DNA from: RFPW01 sp040401595
GTDB taxonomy: Bacteria; Pseudomonadota; Gammaproteobacteria; Burkholderiales; Burkholderiaceae_E
DNA length: 64,000 nucleotides
NCBI GenBank assembly: GCA_040401595.1
Contig: JBBAOE010000019.1
Span: 9,517-73,516 of the forward strand
Direction of reading: 5' to 3'
The position numbers and the translations under genes are program-made. The first letter of the stretch is position 1; every line of letters starts with the position of its first letter. The notes beneath the pieces were generated by a model. The model was not told the DNA's origin and did no database searches. It saw only the letters and a list, made by a program, of their open reading frames with translations. Positions 29,213 to 37,902 of the stretch are shown piece by piece.

Positions 29213-29716
29213 ATGTCAACTCGTGAGCAAACCAAAGTCCCCGTGATCCCGACCGTCGGCCACCCCGTGCCCGATTTCGTGGCCCCTTCAACCGCCGGCG
29301 AATTCCGTCTGGGCGAGCACCGAGGCGTCGCGGTTGTCCTTTACTTCTATCCCAAAGACAACACGCCCGGGTGTACCGACGAGAGCCTGCAGTTTCGGGA
29401 TCGAGCGGATGCATTCACGGCGGCCGGCGCGCTGATCCTCGGATGCTCGCGCGACAGCCTGAAGTCACATGCCAATTTCCGGGCCAAGTTTGAGCTTCCA
29501 TTCGCTCTGCTCAGCGACGCGGACGAAGCCCTGTGCGGGATCTTCGACGTGGTGAAAGCCAAGACCATGTACGGCAAACCTGTGCGTGGCATCGAGCGAT
29601 CGACGTTTCTGATCGATCAGACGGGGCACCTCGCGCACGAATGGCGCAAGGTCAAGGTGGCAGGCCATGCCGACGAGGTCCTGGCTGCCGTGCTGGCACT
29701 GCCCAAGACGACTTAG
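29213..29716 (+). CDS. bcp: Peroxiredoxin, Bcp/PrxQ family
   Basis: Thiol peroxidase reducing hydroperoxides, about 167 residues from ATG 29213; a GTG at 29207 is less likely. The peroxidatic cysteine is in YPKDNTPGCTDESLQF. The resolving cysteine that most PrxQ proteins have five residues later is absent (Phe-region instead). Two others, in LGCSRDS and EALCGIF, remain, so this may work as a 1-Cys or atypical 2-Cys enzyme. It lies between the Mth938-like gene and phoH. Confidence 0.92.
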   Translation: MSTREQTKVPVIPTVGHPVPDFVAPSTAGEFRLGEHRGVAVVLYFYPKDNTPGCTDESLQFRDRADAFTAAGALILGCSRDSLKSHANFRAKFELPFALLSDADEALCGIFDVVKAKTMYGKPVRGIERSTFLIDQTGHLAHEWRKVKVAGHADEVLAAVLALPKTT

Positions 29717-29760
29717 ACCCCAACGAACATTCAATCAACACCAAACCGCCACAAAACCGA

Positions 29761-31856
29761 ATGCCGTTGCCCAAAGCTCCGTCCAAGCCTGCGTCACCGT
29801 TCACGTTGACCGACGAGGTCCGGGCTCGCCCCGGTCGCGGCAAAAGCGCAAAACCGGACGCCTCCGGCCAACCCGATGTTCAGCTCGACCTGCTCGATCC
29901 GGTGGGCGCTGACCTGTTGAGCGAGTCGGACGCTGTACCTTCATCGTTTTCCCCTCAGTCAGCGTCCATACAGTCGGCGTCCCTTCAGTCAGCGCCCCAT
30001 CCGTTGGCGGCGCGCGGGCTTTCTGGCGCGCGGGCGGCCTTGCTGAACAAACCCGCTTCGGCCGATCGCGAGGCCCCAGCGCCCGCGGTTGCGCCAACCA
30101 CCGAGTCAGCGCCCGCCCCGGCGAAGGCCCGCCGTGGCGCCCAGAAAACCGCGACACCCCGGACAGCNNNNNNNNNNNNNNNNNNNNNNNNNNNNNNNNN
30201 NNNNNNNNNNNNNNNNNNNNNNNNNNNNNNNNNNNNNNNNNNNNNNNNNNNNNNNNNNNNNNNNNNNCGACCCCGTCTTTGCTTCTGACGGCTGCGCCGG
30301 CTACCGAGTCTGAGACCGCGACGTCCCTCCGATCGGATGGCAGCGGGTCAAAATCGCGTGCCGGTCGCGTGCGCGCCACCTCGCTCGAGCATGGGGTGAA
30401 CTCGAACCGACCCCGACTATTTGTGCTGGACACCAATGTCCTGATGCACGATCCGACGTCCCTGTTCCGCTTTGAGGAACACGACATCTTCCTGCCGATG
30501 GTGACGCTCGAAGAACTGGACAACAACAAGAAAGGCATGACGGAGGTGGCGCGTAACGCGCGTCAGGCGAGCCGTTCGATCGAAGCCCTCATTGGTGACC
30601 TGAGCAACAGCCTATCGCCCATGCGGGCCGACGCCCCGCGAGGGCTCACGACCGACGCTGCCGCGCCACTGGTCCATCTGATCGAAGAGGGTGTGCGTCT
30701 GGACAAGCTGGGCAATCGCGAGGCCACAGGGCGTCTGCGGCTGCAAACGACGATGGTGGCCTCAACCACGTTGCCCACAAGCCTCGCATCTAGCAAGGCC
30801 GATAACCAGATTCTCGGTGTGGTCCATGCCCTGCAGGAACGCTGGCCTGAGAGCGATGTGGTTCTGGTGTCGAAAGACATCAACATGCGCATCAAGGCGC
30901 GTGCGCTGGGGCTGCGTGCCGAGGACTACTTCAACGATCAGGTCGTCGAAGACACCGACCTGCTGTATTCCGGTGTTCTCCAGTTACCGGGCGACTTCTG
31001 GGACCGCCATGGGAAGGGCATGGAGAGCTGGCAGCAAGGCGGCGTCACCTACTACCGGATCACTGGCCCGCTGGTGCGTCAGTTCCTGCTCAATCAGTTT
31101 GTCTGGTTTGAAGGCCAGCTGCCGCTGGCGGCGCAGGTCCGTGAACTCAATGGCAACACGGCCGTGCTGCAGACCCTGCGCGACTTCGGCCACCACAAAA
31201 ACTCCGTCTGGGGGATCAGCGCCCGCAATCGCGAGCAGAACTTTGCGCTCAACCTGCTGACCAATCCGGATGTCGATTTCGTCAGCCTGCTGGGCCAGGC
31301 CGGCACCGGAAAAACCTTGCTCGCACTGGCGGCTGGCCTGTCGCAGGTCCTCGAGAGCAAGCGCTATAGCGAAATCATCATGACGCGCGCTACCGTACCG
31401 GTGGGCGAGGATATCGGTTATCTACCCGGCACCGAGGAAGAAAAGATGCAGCCCTGGATGGGCGCGCTGGAAGACAACCTCGAAGTCCTCAACAAGGGCG
31501 AGAGTGGCGGCGACTGGGGCCGTTCCGCAGCCAATGACCTAATCCGGTCGCGGGTCAAGGTGAAGTCCATGAGCTTCATGCGCGGGCGCACCTTTCTGGG
31601 TAAGTACCTCATCATCGATGAGGCACAAAACCTGACTCCGAAACAGATGAAAACCCTGGTAACCCGCGCCGGTCCGGGCACCAAGGTCATTTGCCTGGGC
31701 AACATCGCTCAGATCGACACGCCCTACCTGACCGAAGGATCATCCGGGCTGACCTATGTCGTCGACCGCTTCAAGGGCTGGGGGCACGCTGGCCATATTA
31801 CGCTGCAGCGTGGCGAGCGCTCTCGCCTGGCCGACTACGCGGCCGACGTGCTCTAA
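29761..31856 (+). CDS. phoH: PhoH-family protein with PIN domain, interrupted by an assembly gap
   Basis: I read one gene broken by the 100-N gap at 30168-30267. The left part starts MPLPKAPSKPASPF, the N-terminus usual for betaproteobacterial PhoH, and continues as an Ala/Ser/Pro-rich linker. After the gap come a PIN RNase domain (RLFVLDTNVLMHDPTSLF, TLEELDNNKKGMTE) and a PhoH ATPase with Walker A GQAGTGKTLLALAAG and Walker B YLIIDEAQNLTPKQMK. Left and right parts are in different frames across 100 N, so the true gap length must be 2 modulo 3. Likely an ATPase-coupled RNase of unknown target. Confidence 0.88.
29956..30000 (+). repeat. 15-bp in-frame repeat in the PhoH linker
   Basis: Three 15-base units of the form CAGTC(A/G)GCG followed by CCN-type bases encode Q-S-A-S-I, Q-S-A-S-L and Q-S-A-P-H. 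It sits in the low-complexity linker before the assembly gap; further copies inside the gap could explain why assembly broke there. Confidence 0.85.
30168..30267. other. Assembly gap (100 N)
   Basis: Exactly 100 undetermined bases inside the low-complexity linker of phoH. The round number indicates a scaffolding placeholder, not a measured length. Confidence 1.
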
Positions 31857-31909
31857 GGTCACATCGCAGAAGAGACGGGGCCCGAGCGACGGCTGCGCCC
31901 CGCTCAGCC

Positions 31910-33337
31910 TCAGAAGCTTGAGCCCGGGGTGTAGTTCTCGAACCGCGTGAATTGACCGGCAAACGTCAGCCGGACCGTGCCGATCGGACCATTACGCTGC
32001 TTGCCGATGATGACCTCGGCCGTGCCTTTTTCAGGCGAATCGGGGTTATAGACTTCGTCGCGATAAATGAAGAAGATGACATCGGCATCTTGTTCAATAC
32101 CACCGGATTCGCGCAAATCGCTCATCACCGGTCGCTTGTTCGGCCGCTGTTCAAGCGAGCGATTGAGCTGCGACAGTGCGATCACGGGACAATTCAGCTC
32201 TTTCGCAAGCGACTTGAGCGATCGCGTCATTTCAGAGATCTCGGTGGCCCGATTCTCATTACCGCCACTGCCCGACATCAGCTGCAGGTAGTCGATCACG
32301 ACGAGTCCGAGCTTGCCCTGCTGTCGGGCGAGCCGGCGGGCCCGGCCCCGCAAGTCGATCACCGACAGGGCTGGTGTTTCATCAATGAACATCGGCATGT
32401 CCTGCATGCGTCCGATCGCTCCGGTCAGCCTTGACCAGTCGTCGTCATTGAGACGGCCCGTGCGCAGCCGGTTGCTGTCAATTCGGCCGATCGAACACAG
32501 CATGCGGGTCGCCAGCTGACTCGCCCCCATCTCCATGGAGAACACGGCGACTGGCAAGCCGGCCTCGAGCGCGACATGTTCCCCCAGATTCAGACTGAAG
32601 GCGGTCTTCCCCATCGATGGCCGGCCAGCGACGATGATGAGATCACCGCCTTGCAACCCTGAGGTCATCCGATCGAGATCTGCATAACCGGTGGGCACCC
32701 CGGTGACATCGCTGCCCCCGCCCGCATCGTAGAGCTCGCTAACCCGTGTCAGGACATCGCCCACCAGGCTGGTGATGTCCGTGAACCCAGCCTTGCCGCG
32801 CGAACTTTCCTCCGAAATCCGGAAAATCGTCGACTCCGCTTCATCGAGCAGCTGTCGAGTCTCACGCCCCTGCGGGTTGAGCGCGTCGGTCGCGATCTTG
32901 TCAGCGGTTGAAATCAGCCGCCGCAAGGTCGAACGGTCACGAACGATCTCGGCATAGCGACGCACGTTCGCGGCCGACGGCGTTTCGGTCGCCAGCGAGT
33001 TCAGGTACGAGAGCCCACCGGCTTCCGCCCCATGGCCTGCGTTGTTCAACGCGTCGAACACCGTCACCACATCGGCGGGTCGGGTCGCGTCAATCAGGCG
33101 CGCGATCGCCTGAAAAATCAGACGATGATCGTATCGATAAAAATCTTCAGCCCGGATAACACCAGCCACGGAATCCCAGGCCGGATTGTCGATCAGGAGC
33201 GCGCCGAGCACGGATTGTTCGGCCTCGACCGAATGCGGAGGCAGACGCAGCGCAGCGACCTCCGGGTCGCCGCTGCCTGCCATCGCACTGCCTGCCATTG
33301 AGCCGCCTGCCATTGCGCTAACGCCAGGCGCTGACAT
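31910..33337 (-). CDS. dnaB: Replicative DNA helicase DnaB
   Basis: Hexameric 5'-3' helicase of the replisome, 475 residues. N-terminal domain (LPPHSVEAEQSVLGALLIDN), linker, then RecA-like motor with Walker A AGRPSMGKTAFSLNLGEH, LGLVVIDYLQLMSG and LSQLNRSLEQR. The extreme N-terminus is padded by a Met-Ala-Gly repeat (33274-33318) absent from typical DnaB. It is the last gene of the rpsF-priB-rpsR-rplI-dnaB operon, 14 bases after rplI. The 3' end faces phoH. Confidence 0.97.
   Translation of the reverse strand: MSAPGVSAMAGGSMAGSAMAGSGDPEVAALRLPPHSVEAEQSVLGALLIDNPAWDSVAGVIRAEDFYRYDHRLIFQAIARLIDATRPADVVTVFDALNNAGHGAEAGGLSYLNSLATETPSAANVRRYAEIVRDRSTLRRLISTADKIATDALNPQGRETRQLLDEAESTIFRISEESSRGKAGFTDITSLVGDVLTRVSELYDAGGGSDVTGVPTGYADLDRMTSGLQGGDLIIVAGRPSMGKTAFSLNLGEHVALEAGLPVAVFSMEMGASQLATRMLCSIGRIDSNRLRTGRLNDDDWSRLTGAIGRMQDMPMFIDETPALSVIDLRGRARRLARQQGKLGLVVIDYLQLMSGSGGNENRATEISEMTRSLKSLAKELNCPVIALSQLNRSLEQRPNKRPVMSDLRESGGIEQDADVIFFIYRDEVYNPDSPEKGTAEVIIGKQRNGPIGTVRLTFAGQFTRFENYTPGSSF
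33274..33318 (-). repeat. 15-bp in-frame repeat at the dnaB N-terminus
   Basis: Three imperfect 15-base units containing TGCCTGCCAT (plus strand) encode a repeated M-A-G-x-x motif near residues 9-22 of DnaB. Each unit carries an in-frame ATG, so alternative starts are possible. Confidence 0.85.
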
Positions 33338-33351
33338 CAGGGCGCTAAAAT

Positions 33352-33798
33352 TCAGGCGGCTTTGACGGCCACCTTCACATCAACCACGACATCGGTATGA
33401 AGCGCCACGCGTACCGCATGTTCGCCCAGGGCCTTGAGGGGACCATCGGCGAGGCGCACCATGGCCTTCTCGACCTTGAATCCCTCGCGACCCAACGCAG
33501 CCGCGATATCGGCCGCACCGACCGAACCGAACAGCCGCCCATCGACGCCCGCCTTTTCAACGATCGTGACCAGATGGCCGCCGAGTTTCTCGCCAGCGGC
33601 AACAGCGACGGCAAGGCGATCAGCTTCGACTTTTTCAATTTCGGCGCGACGGGCTGCGAACTCCGCCAGGGCCGACTGAGTCGCCCGCCGGGCTTTGCCC
33701 TTGGGGATCAGGAAATTGCGGGCATAACCGTCTTTAACTTTCACGACCTCGCCGAGCTGGCCAAGGTTGATCACTTTTTCGAGCAGGATGATCTGCAT
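33352..33798 (-). CDS. rplI: 50S ribosomal protein L9
   Basis: 148-residue L9 with the signature N-terminal domain MQIILLEKVINLGQLGEVVKVKDGYARNFLIPKGKA-type sequence (GDVVxVKxGYARNxLxP pattern), connecting helix and C-terminal domain. It lies between rpsR (30 bases) and dnaB (14 bases) in the r-protein/replication operon. Confidence 0.97.
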   Translation of the reverse strand: MQIILLEKVINLGQLGEVVKVKDGYARNFLIPKGKARRATQSALAEFAARRAEIEKVEADRLAVAVAAGEKLGGHLVTIVEKAGVDGRLFGSVGAADIAAALGREGFKVEKAMVRLADGPLKALGEHAVRVALHTDVVVDVKVAVKAA

Positions 33799-33828
33799 GA
33801 TATTGAACTCCGGAACAGATCAGCGCGA

Positions 33829-34107
33829 TCAGTGGCGGTCGGTGTAGGGAATGAGCGCCAGAAAGCGCGCCCGCTCGATGGCCAGTCCCAGCTGACGCTG
33901 GTACCGGGCTCGCGTCCCAGTGACGCGGGCCGGCATGATCTTGGCGTTTTCCGTCAGGTAGTCCCGAAGGATGTCGATGTCTTTGTAGTCGATCGTCACG
34001 ACCTTCTCAACGGTAAACCGACAAACGCGTTTGCGCTTGAAGAGGGCGCTCTGGGCGGGCTTCTTCAGCTTATTCCGGTCTTTCATATTGCGGCGGGCAA
34101 ATGACAT
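33829..34107 (-). CDS. rpsR: 30S ribosomal protein S18
   Basis: 92-residue S18. The core FKRKRVCRFTVEKVVTIDYK, DILRDYLTENAKIMPARVTG and ARYQRQLGLAIERARFLALI segments are intact. It begins 11 bases after priB. With S6 it forms the S6:S18 pair that in many bacteria represses its own operon through the rpsF leader. Confidence 0.97.
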   Translation of the reverse strand: MSFARRNMKDRNKLKKPAQSALFKRKRVCRFTVEKVVTIDYKDIDILRDYLTENAKIMPARVTGTRARYQRQLGLAIERARFLALIPYTDRH

Positions 34108-34118
34108 GGGGGTCTCTC

Positions 34119-34475
34119 TCAGATGTTCAGAATTTCAGCAGGGACGTCGCAACAAAGTGCTTCGCCAGGTTCGATCTCGAATTGGGTCAAATGCAGAATC
34201 AGGCCTTTGCCGTTGCGCGAGCGCGGTGCTAGGAATCCCTGAATCGACAAACTTGCTCCGAGGGCCACCCGATCCAGTCGCTCGGCCAGTTGGCCAGCGG
34301 CGCGAATCGGAAGTTCCAGCGTGACGTCTCGAGGAATCCCGGCTTCGATCTGGGTCGAACGATGTTGAACCGTTGCACCGAGGATCGGAATTCCGCCAGG
34401 ACTCCAGCGTAAAGCGTCGCGAGCAAGAAAGTCGGCGATCAGGTGGACCGTGTTACCACGCCCCAACGGATTCAA
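34119..34475 (-). CDS. priB: Primosomal replication protein N (PriB)
   Basis: Single-strand-DNA-binding OB-fold protein of the restart primosome, about 118 residues. The family pattern is visible in RDALRWSPGGIPILGATVQHRS and later RLDRVALGASLSIQGFLAPRSRNGKGLILHL-type strands. The start is probably TTG at 34475, which overlaps the rpsF stop by 4 bases (TTGA), implying coupled translation; no ATG lies near. It sits between rpsF and rpsR as in other Betaproteobacteria. Confidence 0.88.
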   Translation of the reverse strand: MNPLGRGNTVHLIADFLARDALRWSPGGIPILGATVQHRSTQIEAGIPRDVTLELPIRAAGQLAERLDRVALGASLSIQGFLAPRSRNGKGLILHLTQFEIEPGEALCCDVPAEILNI

Positions 34476-34858
34476 CCCATCATCTGCGGCGCGTAATCCG
34501 GGGCAGCCTTACGGGCTTCCTCGCGCTGAATCGTCCGGATCATGGGCGATTGACCTGTCTCGGCCTTGTCCATCTTGAGGATCAGGTGGCGCAACACCGC
34601 ATCGTTGAACTTGAACGCATGCTCGAGTTCGTCCAGCGTGGGTTGATCGCACTCGATATTGACGAGGACGTAGTGTGCCTTGGACACTTTCGCGATCGGG
34701 TAGGCGAGCTGGCGCCGACCCCAATCTTCCACTCGATGGATTTGACCAGCCGTGCCGATCTCAGTCCCTTCAATCATCGCCTTGTAGCGCTCGATCATCG
34801 CAGGCACCTGCTCGCTCTGATCGGGGTGGACGATGAATACCACCTCGTAATGACGCAT
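34472..34858 (-). CDS. rpsF: 30S ribosomal protein S6
   Basis: 128-residue S6: MRHYEVVFIVHPDQSEQVPA, IHRVEDWGRRQLAYPI and KAHYVLVNIECDQPTLDELE are all standard. GGAG lies 6-7 bases upstream of the ATG. It is the first gene of the operon rpsF-priB-rpsR-rplI-dnaB and has a promoter plus a structured leader of about 130 bases. Confidence 0.97.
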   Translation of the reverse strand: MRHYEVVFIVHPDQSEQVPAMIERYKAMIEGTEIGTAGQIHRVEDWGRRQLAYPIAKVSKAHYVLVNIECDQPTLDELEHAFKFNDAVLRHLILKMDKAETGQSPMIRTIQREEARKAAPDYAPQMMG

Positions 34859-34871
34859 TGCTTCTCCTTGC

Positions 34872-34990
34872 GAGCCCGCAGGGCTCTTTTGTTTTCCCTA
34901 TGATCTTGGTGACCAGTCCTGATTCAGGCATGGTGGTCACCCGCCGGGTGGCGTTTTGGCTACCGGGTTGCGTGGCCCGTGCAGCAGGGA
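34872..34990 (-). promoter_or_regulatory. Structured leader of the rpsF operon (candidate S6:S18 control element)
   Basis: On the minus strand, in transcript order, there are three elements. First, a perfect palindrome CACCCG-G-CGGGTG. Second, overlapping it, arms GGTGACC and GGTCACC enclosing an inner CCTG-AAT-CAGG hairpin. Third, a hairpin GAGCCC-TGC-GGGCTC (34872-34886) ending two bases before GCAAGGAG. The first two share bases and would be mutually exclusive. This is where S6:S18 autoregulation acts in other bacteria; assignment to that motif is inference. Confidence 0.5.
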
Positions 34991-34997
34991 ACCAAAC

Positions 34998-35026
34998 ATA
35001 TTACATGGAACCCGATTGACTTCCAA
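34998..35026 (-). promoter_or_regulatory. Sigma-70-like promoter of the rpsF operon
   Basis: Minus strand TTGGAA (35026-35021), 17 bases, then TAATAT (35003-34998). Spacing is ideal and both boxes are reasonable. The predicted start would give a leader of about 130 bases, which contains the hairpins described for the rpsF leader. The promoter ends one base short of the stop of the upstream 2-hydroxyacid dehydrogenase gene. Confidence 0.55.
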
Positions 35027-35989
35027 CTAAGGCGTCGGAAGCTTGACCGGTGACGGCAACTCAGAACCGGTTGCCCAGGCGACGAGATTGTCCGCAGCCA
35101 GATTGGCCATGGCGTGTCGTGCGGAAGCGGTGGCGCTACCAAGATGCGGCGCCAGAACCACATTGGATAACGTCAGGAATCCGGGATGCAGGGCCGGTTC
35201 ATTTTCGTAAACATCCAGGCCGGCTGAAAAGATCACCCCATCGCGCAGCGCCTGCACCAGGGCTGCGTCATCGACCACGCCACCGCGGGCGATGTTGACC
35301 AGTACCGCCGTGCGCTTCATTCGGGCCAGCTGCTCAGCGCCAATCAGATGATGGGTGGCCGGGCTATAGGGCGTTAGCAGGACGACAAAATCGGCCTGGG
35401 CCAGCAAATCATCCAATGAGCGCCAGGACGCCCCGCCTTCGTCGGTCGCACGCGTACGATTGTGATAGATCACGGGCATCTCGAAACCGCGTGCCCGCCG
35501 CGCAACCGCGCTGCCGATCCGTCCCATCCCGATTACACCCAGCGTCGCACCAAAGACTTCGCGGCCCAAAAACTGGTCAAATGCCCAACGGTCCCACTGG
35601 CCGGCGCGCAGCCATCGTTCGACCTCCGGGAGACGGCGTGCAGCAGCCATCAGGAGCGCCCAGGCCATGTCTGCGGTGGCCTCTGTGAGGACATCGGGCG
35701 TGTTGGAAACGGTGATCCCACGCTCGGCGCAGGCCGCCAGATCGATATGGTTGAAACCCACGGTTCCGGTGGCAATCATGCGCAGCCGCGGGCATTGGTC
35801 GAGCAGGACCCGGTCAATCCGCTCGCCCCCGGAAATCAGCAGCGCATCCGCGCCGGCGGCCCGCGCGATCAATTCGTCGCGGGTCCAGATGACGTCGGCC
35901 TCATTGGCATGGATCTCAAAGTGGGGCTTGAGGCGCTCCATGGTGGCGGGAAAGACTTTGCGTGCGATCAGCAGATTCGGATGACTCAT
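35027..35989 (-). CDS. D-2-hydroxyacid dehydrogenase (glyoxylate/hydroxypyruvate reductase-like)
   Basis: NAD(P)-dependent dehydrogenase, 320 residues. Cofactor motif GVIGMGRIGSAVARRARGF; catalytic Arg in NIARGGVVDD, Glu in YENEPALHPGF and His in APHLGSATA. The substrate-side motif ATGTVGFNHIDLAACAERG resembles glyoxylate/hydroxypyruvate or 2-ketogluconate reductases. Proximity to a serine-glyoxylate-type aminotransferase supports hydroxypyruvate/glyoxylate reduction. It lies downstream of pncB on the minus strand (21 bases). Confidence 0.85.
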   Translation of the reverse strand: MSHPNLLIARKVFPATMERLKPHFEIHANEADVIWTRDELIARAAGADALLISGGERIDRVLLDQCPRLRMIATGTVGFNHIDLAACAERGITVSNTPDVLTEATADMAWALLMAAARRLPEVERWLRAGQWDRWAFDQFLGREVFGATLGVIGMGRIGSAVARRARGFEMPVIYHNRTRATDEGGASWRSLDDLLAQADFVVLLTPYSPATHHLIGAEQLARMKRTAVLVNIARGGVVDDAALVQALRDGVIFSAGLDVYENEPALHPGFLTLSNVVLAPHLGSATASARHAMANLAADNLVAWATGSELPSPVKLPTP

Positions 35990-36010
35990 GGAACTGGTTC
36001 AGGAGTGGGT

Positions 36011-37213
36011 TCAGGAGGGCGCTTTGATCTCAAAGACCTGGCGCAGGTAATTGAGATAAGCGGGATCGTCGCACATGGTCTTCTCGGGTGCATCGGAGAG
36101 CTTAGCGACCGGCTGCCCGTTACAGCGCACCATCTTCAGCACGATCTGCAGGGGCTGGTAACCGAGATCGTTCGTGAGATTGGTTCCAATCCCGAATGAC
36201 ATCCGGGCGCGATGACCAAATCGGCGATACAGCTGGATCGCCAGCGGTACGTTCAGACTGTCTGAAAAAATTAAAGTCTTGGTCTTCGGATCGATCCGGT
36301 TTTTTTCATAATGCTGTAGCAGTCGTTCGCCCCAATCGAACGGGTCTCCGCTGTCGTGGCGGGCACCATCGAATAGCTTGCAGAAATAGAGATCAAAGTC
36401 TCGTAAAAACGCATCGATGCCATAGACATCAGAGAGTGCGATACCCAGGTCGCCACGGTACTCCCGAGCCCAGGTTTCAAAGCCGAAGATCTGGGAGTCG
36501 CGCAGGCGTGGCCCAAGCGCCTGACAGGCCTGAAGATATTCGTGCGCCATGGTACCCAGCGGTAGCAACCCGTGCTTCATGGCGTAGAACACATTGCTCG
36601 TCCCTGCAAAATGTTCGCCCAGCTTGGTGTGCAAGGTGAGCAACACCTCATCCTGCCAAAGCCGAGAAAATCGCCGACGAGTTCCGTAGTCGGCCACCCG
36701 CATGCCGGCAAGCTCTGCGTCCTGGGTGATTAAGCTGATTTTGGCCTCGAGTCGCTCGCGCCCCTCCTCATAGTCCGGTAATCGTTGCGTATGCTGGAAC
36801 CAGAGTTCGTTGACGATCGCTAGCACCGGGATTTCAAAGAGGATCGTGTGCAGCCAGGGGCCGCGAACGACAATATCGATCTCGCCCTCGGCCGCCCCAT
36901 AGGTTCGGTCACCGGCCGCGGACGGTTCCAGGGTGATGTACTTGGTGTTGAGCTGGAAGAGCGCCAAAAAGTCGACGAAATCGCTTTTGATGAAGCGCAG
37001 GCTGCGCAGGTACTCAAGCTCACGCGGACGAAACCGAAGCGTACAAAGCTGGGTGATCTCGTCGCGGATCGAATCAATGATCTCGGTCAACGCAATATTC
37101 GGCGTTCGGCATTTGAATCGGTACTCGACCTGTGCGCCCGGAAAGTGATGCAGCACAACCTGCATCATCGTGAACTTGTAGAGGTCCGTGTCGAGCAGAG
37201 AAGTGATGATCAT
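36011..37213 (-). CDS. pncB: Nicotinate phosphoribosyltransferase
   Basis: Salvage enzyme making nicotinate mononucleotide from nicotinate, PRPP and ATP. 400 residues from ATG 37213 (MIITSLLDTDLYKFTMMQVV). Conserved features include EYRFKCRTPN, the phosphorylated-histidine region GTSNVFYAMKHGLLPLGTMAHEY, RHDSGDPFDWGE and FGIGTNLTNDLG. It starts inside the DUF1045 stop (ATGA overlap), an unusual operon partner. Confidence 0.95.
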   Translation of the reverse strand: MIITSLLDTDLYKFTMMQVVLHHFPGAQVEYRFKCRTPNIALTEIIDSIRDEITQLCTLRFRPRELEYLRSLRFIKSDFVDFLALFQLNTKYITLEPSAAGDRTYGAAEGEIDIVVRGPWLHTILFEIPVLAIVNELWFQHTQRLPDYEEGRERLEAKISLITQDAELAGMRVADYGTRRRFSRLWQDEVLLTLHTKLGEHFAGTSNVFYAMKHGLLPLGTMAHEYLQACQALGPRLRDSQIFGFETWAREYRGDLGIALSDVYGIDAFLRDFDLYFCKLFDGARHDSGDPFDWGERLLQHYEKNRIDPKTKTLIFSDSLNVPLAIQLYRRFGHRARMSFGIGTNLTNDLGYQPLQIVLKMVRCNGQPVAKLSDAPEKTMCDDPAYLNYLRQVFEIKAPS

Positions 37214-37902
37214 GCGACGGATTCCTTGGAGCAAGGTGGCTCTTCGGCCTCGGGAGTGAATGCCCCCAGGCGAAAGGACGCCACGATCACGAAGTTGGCA
37301 CCGGGTGCCGGTTCTTCGGCGAGTACCACCCGATCGATCGGCGTCGCCTCGGACAGTACGCCATTAAAGTACTGCTCGGCCAGCGCAAAGAGTCGTGGCC
37401 GAATCGCGGTTGGTAATGGCTCGGTGAGCGTGCAGTGAAATCGGAATGCCTCAAACACGTAAGGGTAGCCCCAACGCGCCAGCAACTCGCGCTCGCGCAC
37501 CGACAGTGGCGCGGCCAGACGGCGCTGCTGTTCGGCAGCCGACAGTTCGGCCCGGAATGGATCCAGTTGCTCCACAGCCGACGCCGCCAACCCGGACAAG
37601 GCCTCGATATCGGTCCCGGTGACCGGGCGTAGGGCCAGAAAATCCCCCAGCCACTGCACGCTCAGCCGCACCGAAAACGGGAGCTGACGCCGCGACCAGA
37701 CCGCCACAGCAGCCTTCAGATCGCGTAAGGCATAGCCCGGTGCGAGTCGAAACGGCGCTTTCAGCGTCGCATGAAACCCGTAGCGGCGCGGCGCTGTGGT
37801 CCAGGGCGCCGCCGGCTCAAACGTGTCGCTCAGCCACTGTTGCCCCAGCTGGCCCAGTGCGGCCTGGGGCGCAAAGTACAGAGCCCAGCGTGGTTCGGTC
37901 AT
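37210..37902 (-). CDS. DUF1045 family phosphonate-metabolism-associated protein
   Basis: About 230 residues from ATG 37902 (MTEPRWALYFAPQAALG). It has the two H-x-T-L motifs of the 2H phosphoesterase fold: RRYGFHATLKAPF and FRFHCTLTEPL. This family (DUF1045, often named putative phosphonate metabolism protein) normally lies in C-P lyase operons. Here it diverges from phnM and is coupled to pncB. A 2H-type cyclic phosphodiesterase role fits the motifs but is not proven. The frame stays open upstream to 38259 without a family match. Confidence 0.82.
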   Translation of the reverse strand: MTEPRWALYFAPQAALGQLGQQWLSDTFEPAAPWTTAPRRYGFHATLKAPFRLAPGYALRDLKAAVAVWSRRQLPFSVRLSVQWLGDFLALRPVTGTDIEALSGLAASAVEQLDPFRAELSAAEQQRRLAAPLSVRERELLARWGYPYVFEAFRFHCTLTEPLPTAIRPRLFALAEQYFNGVLSEATPIDRVVLAEEPAPGANFVIVASFRLGAFTPEAEEPPCSKESVA

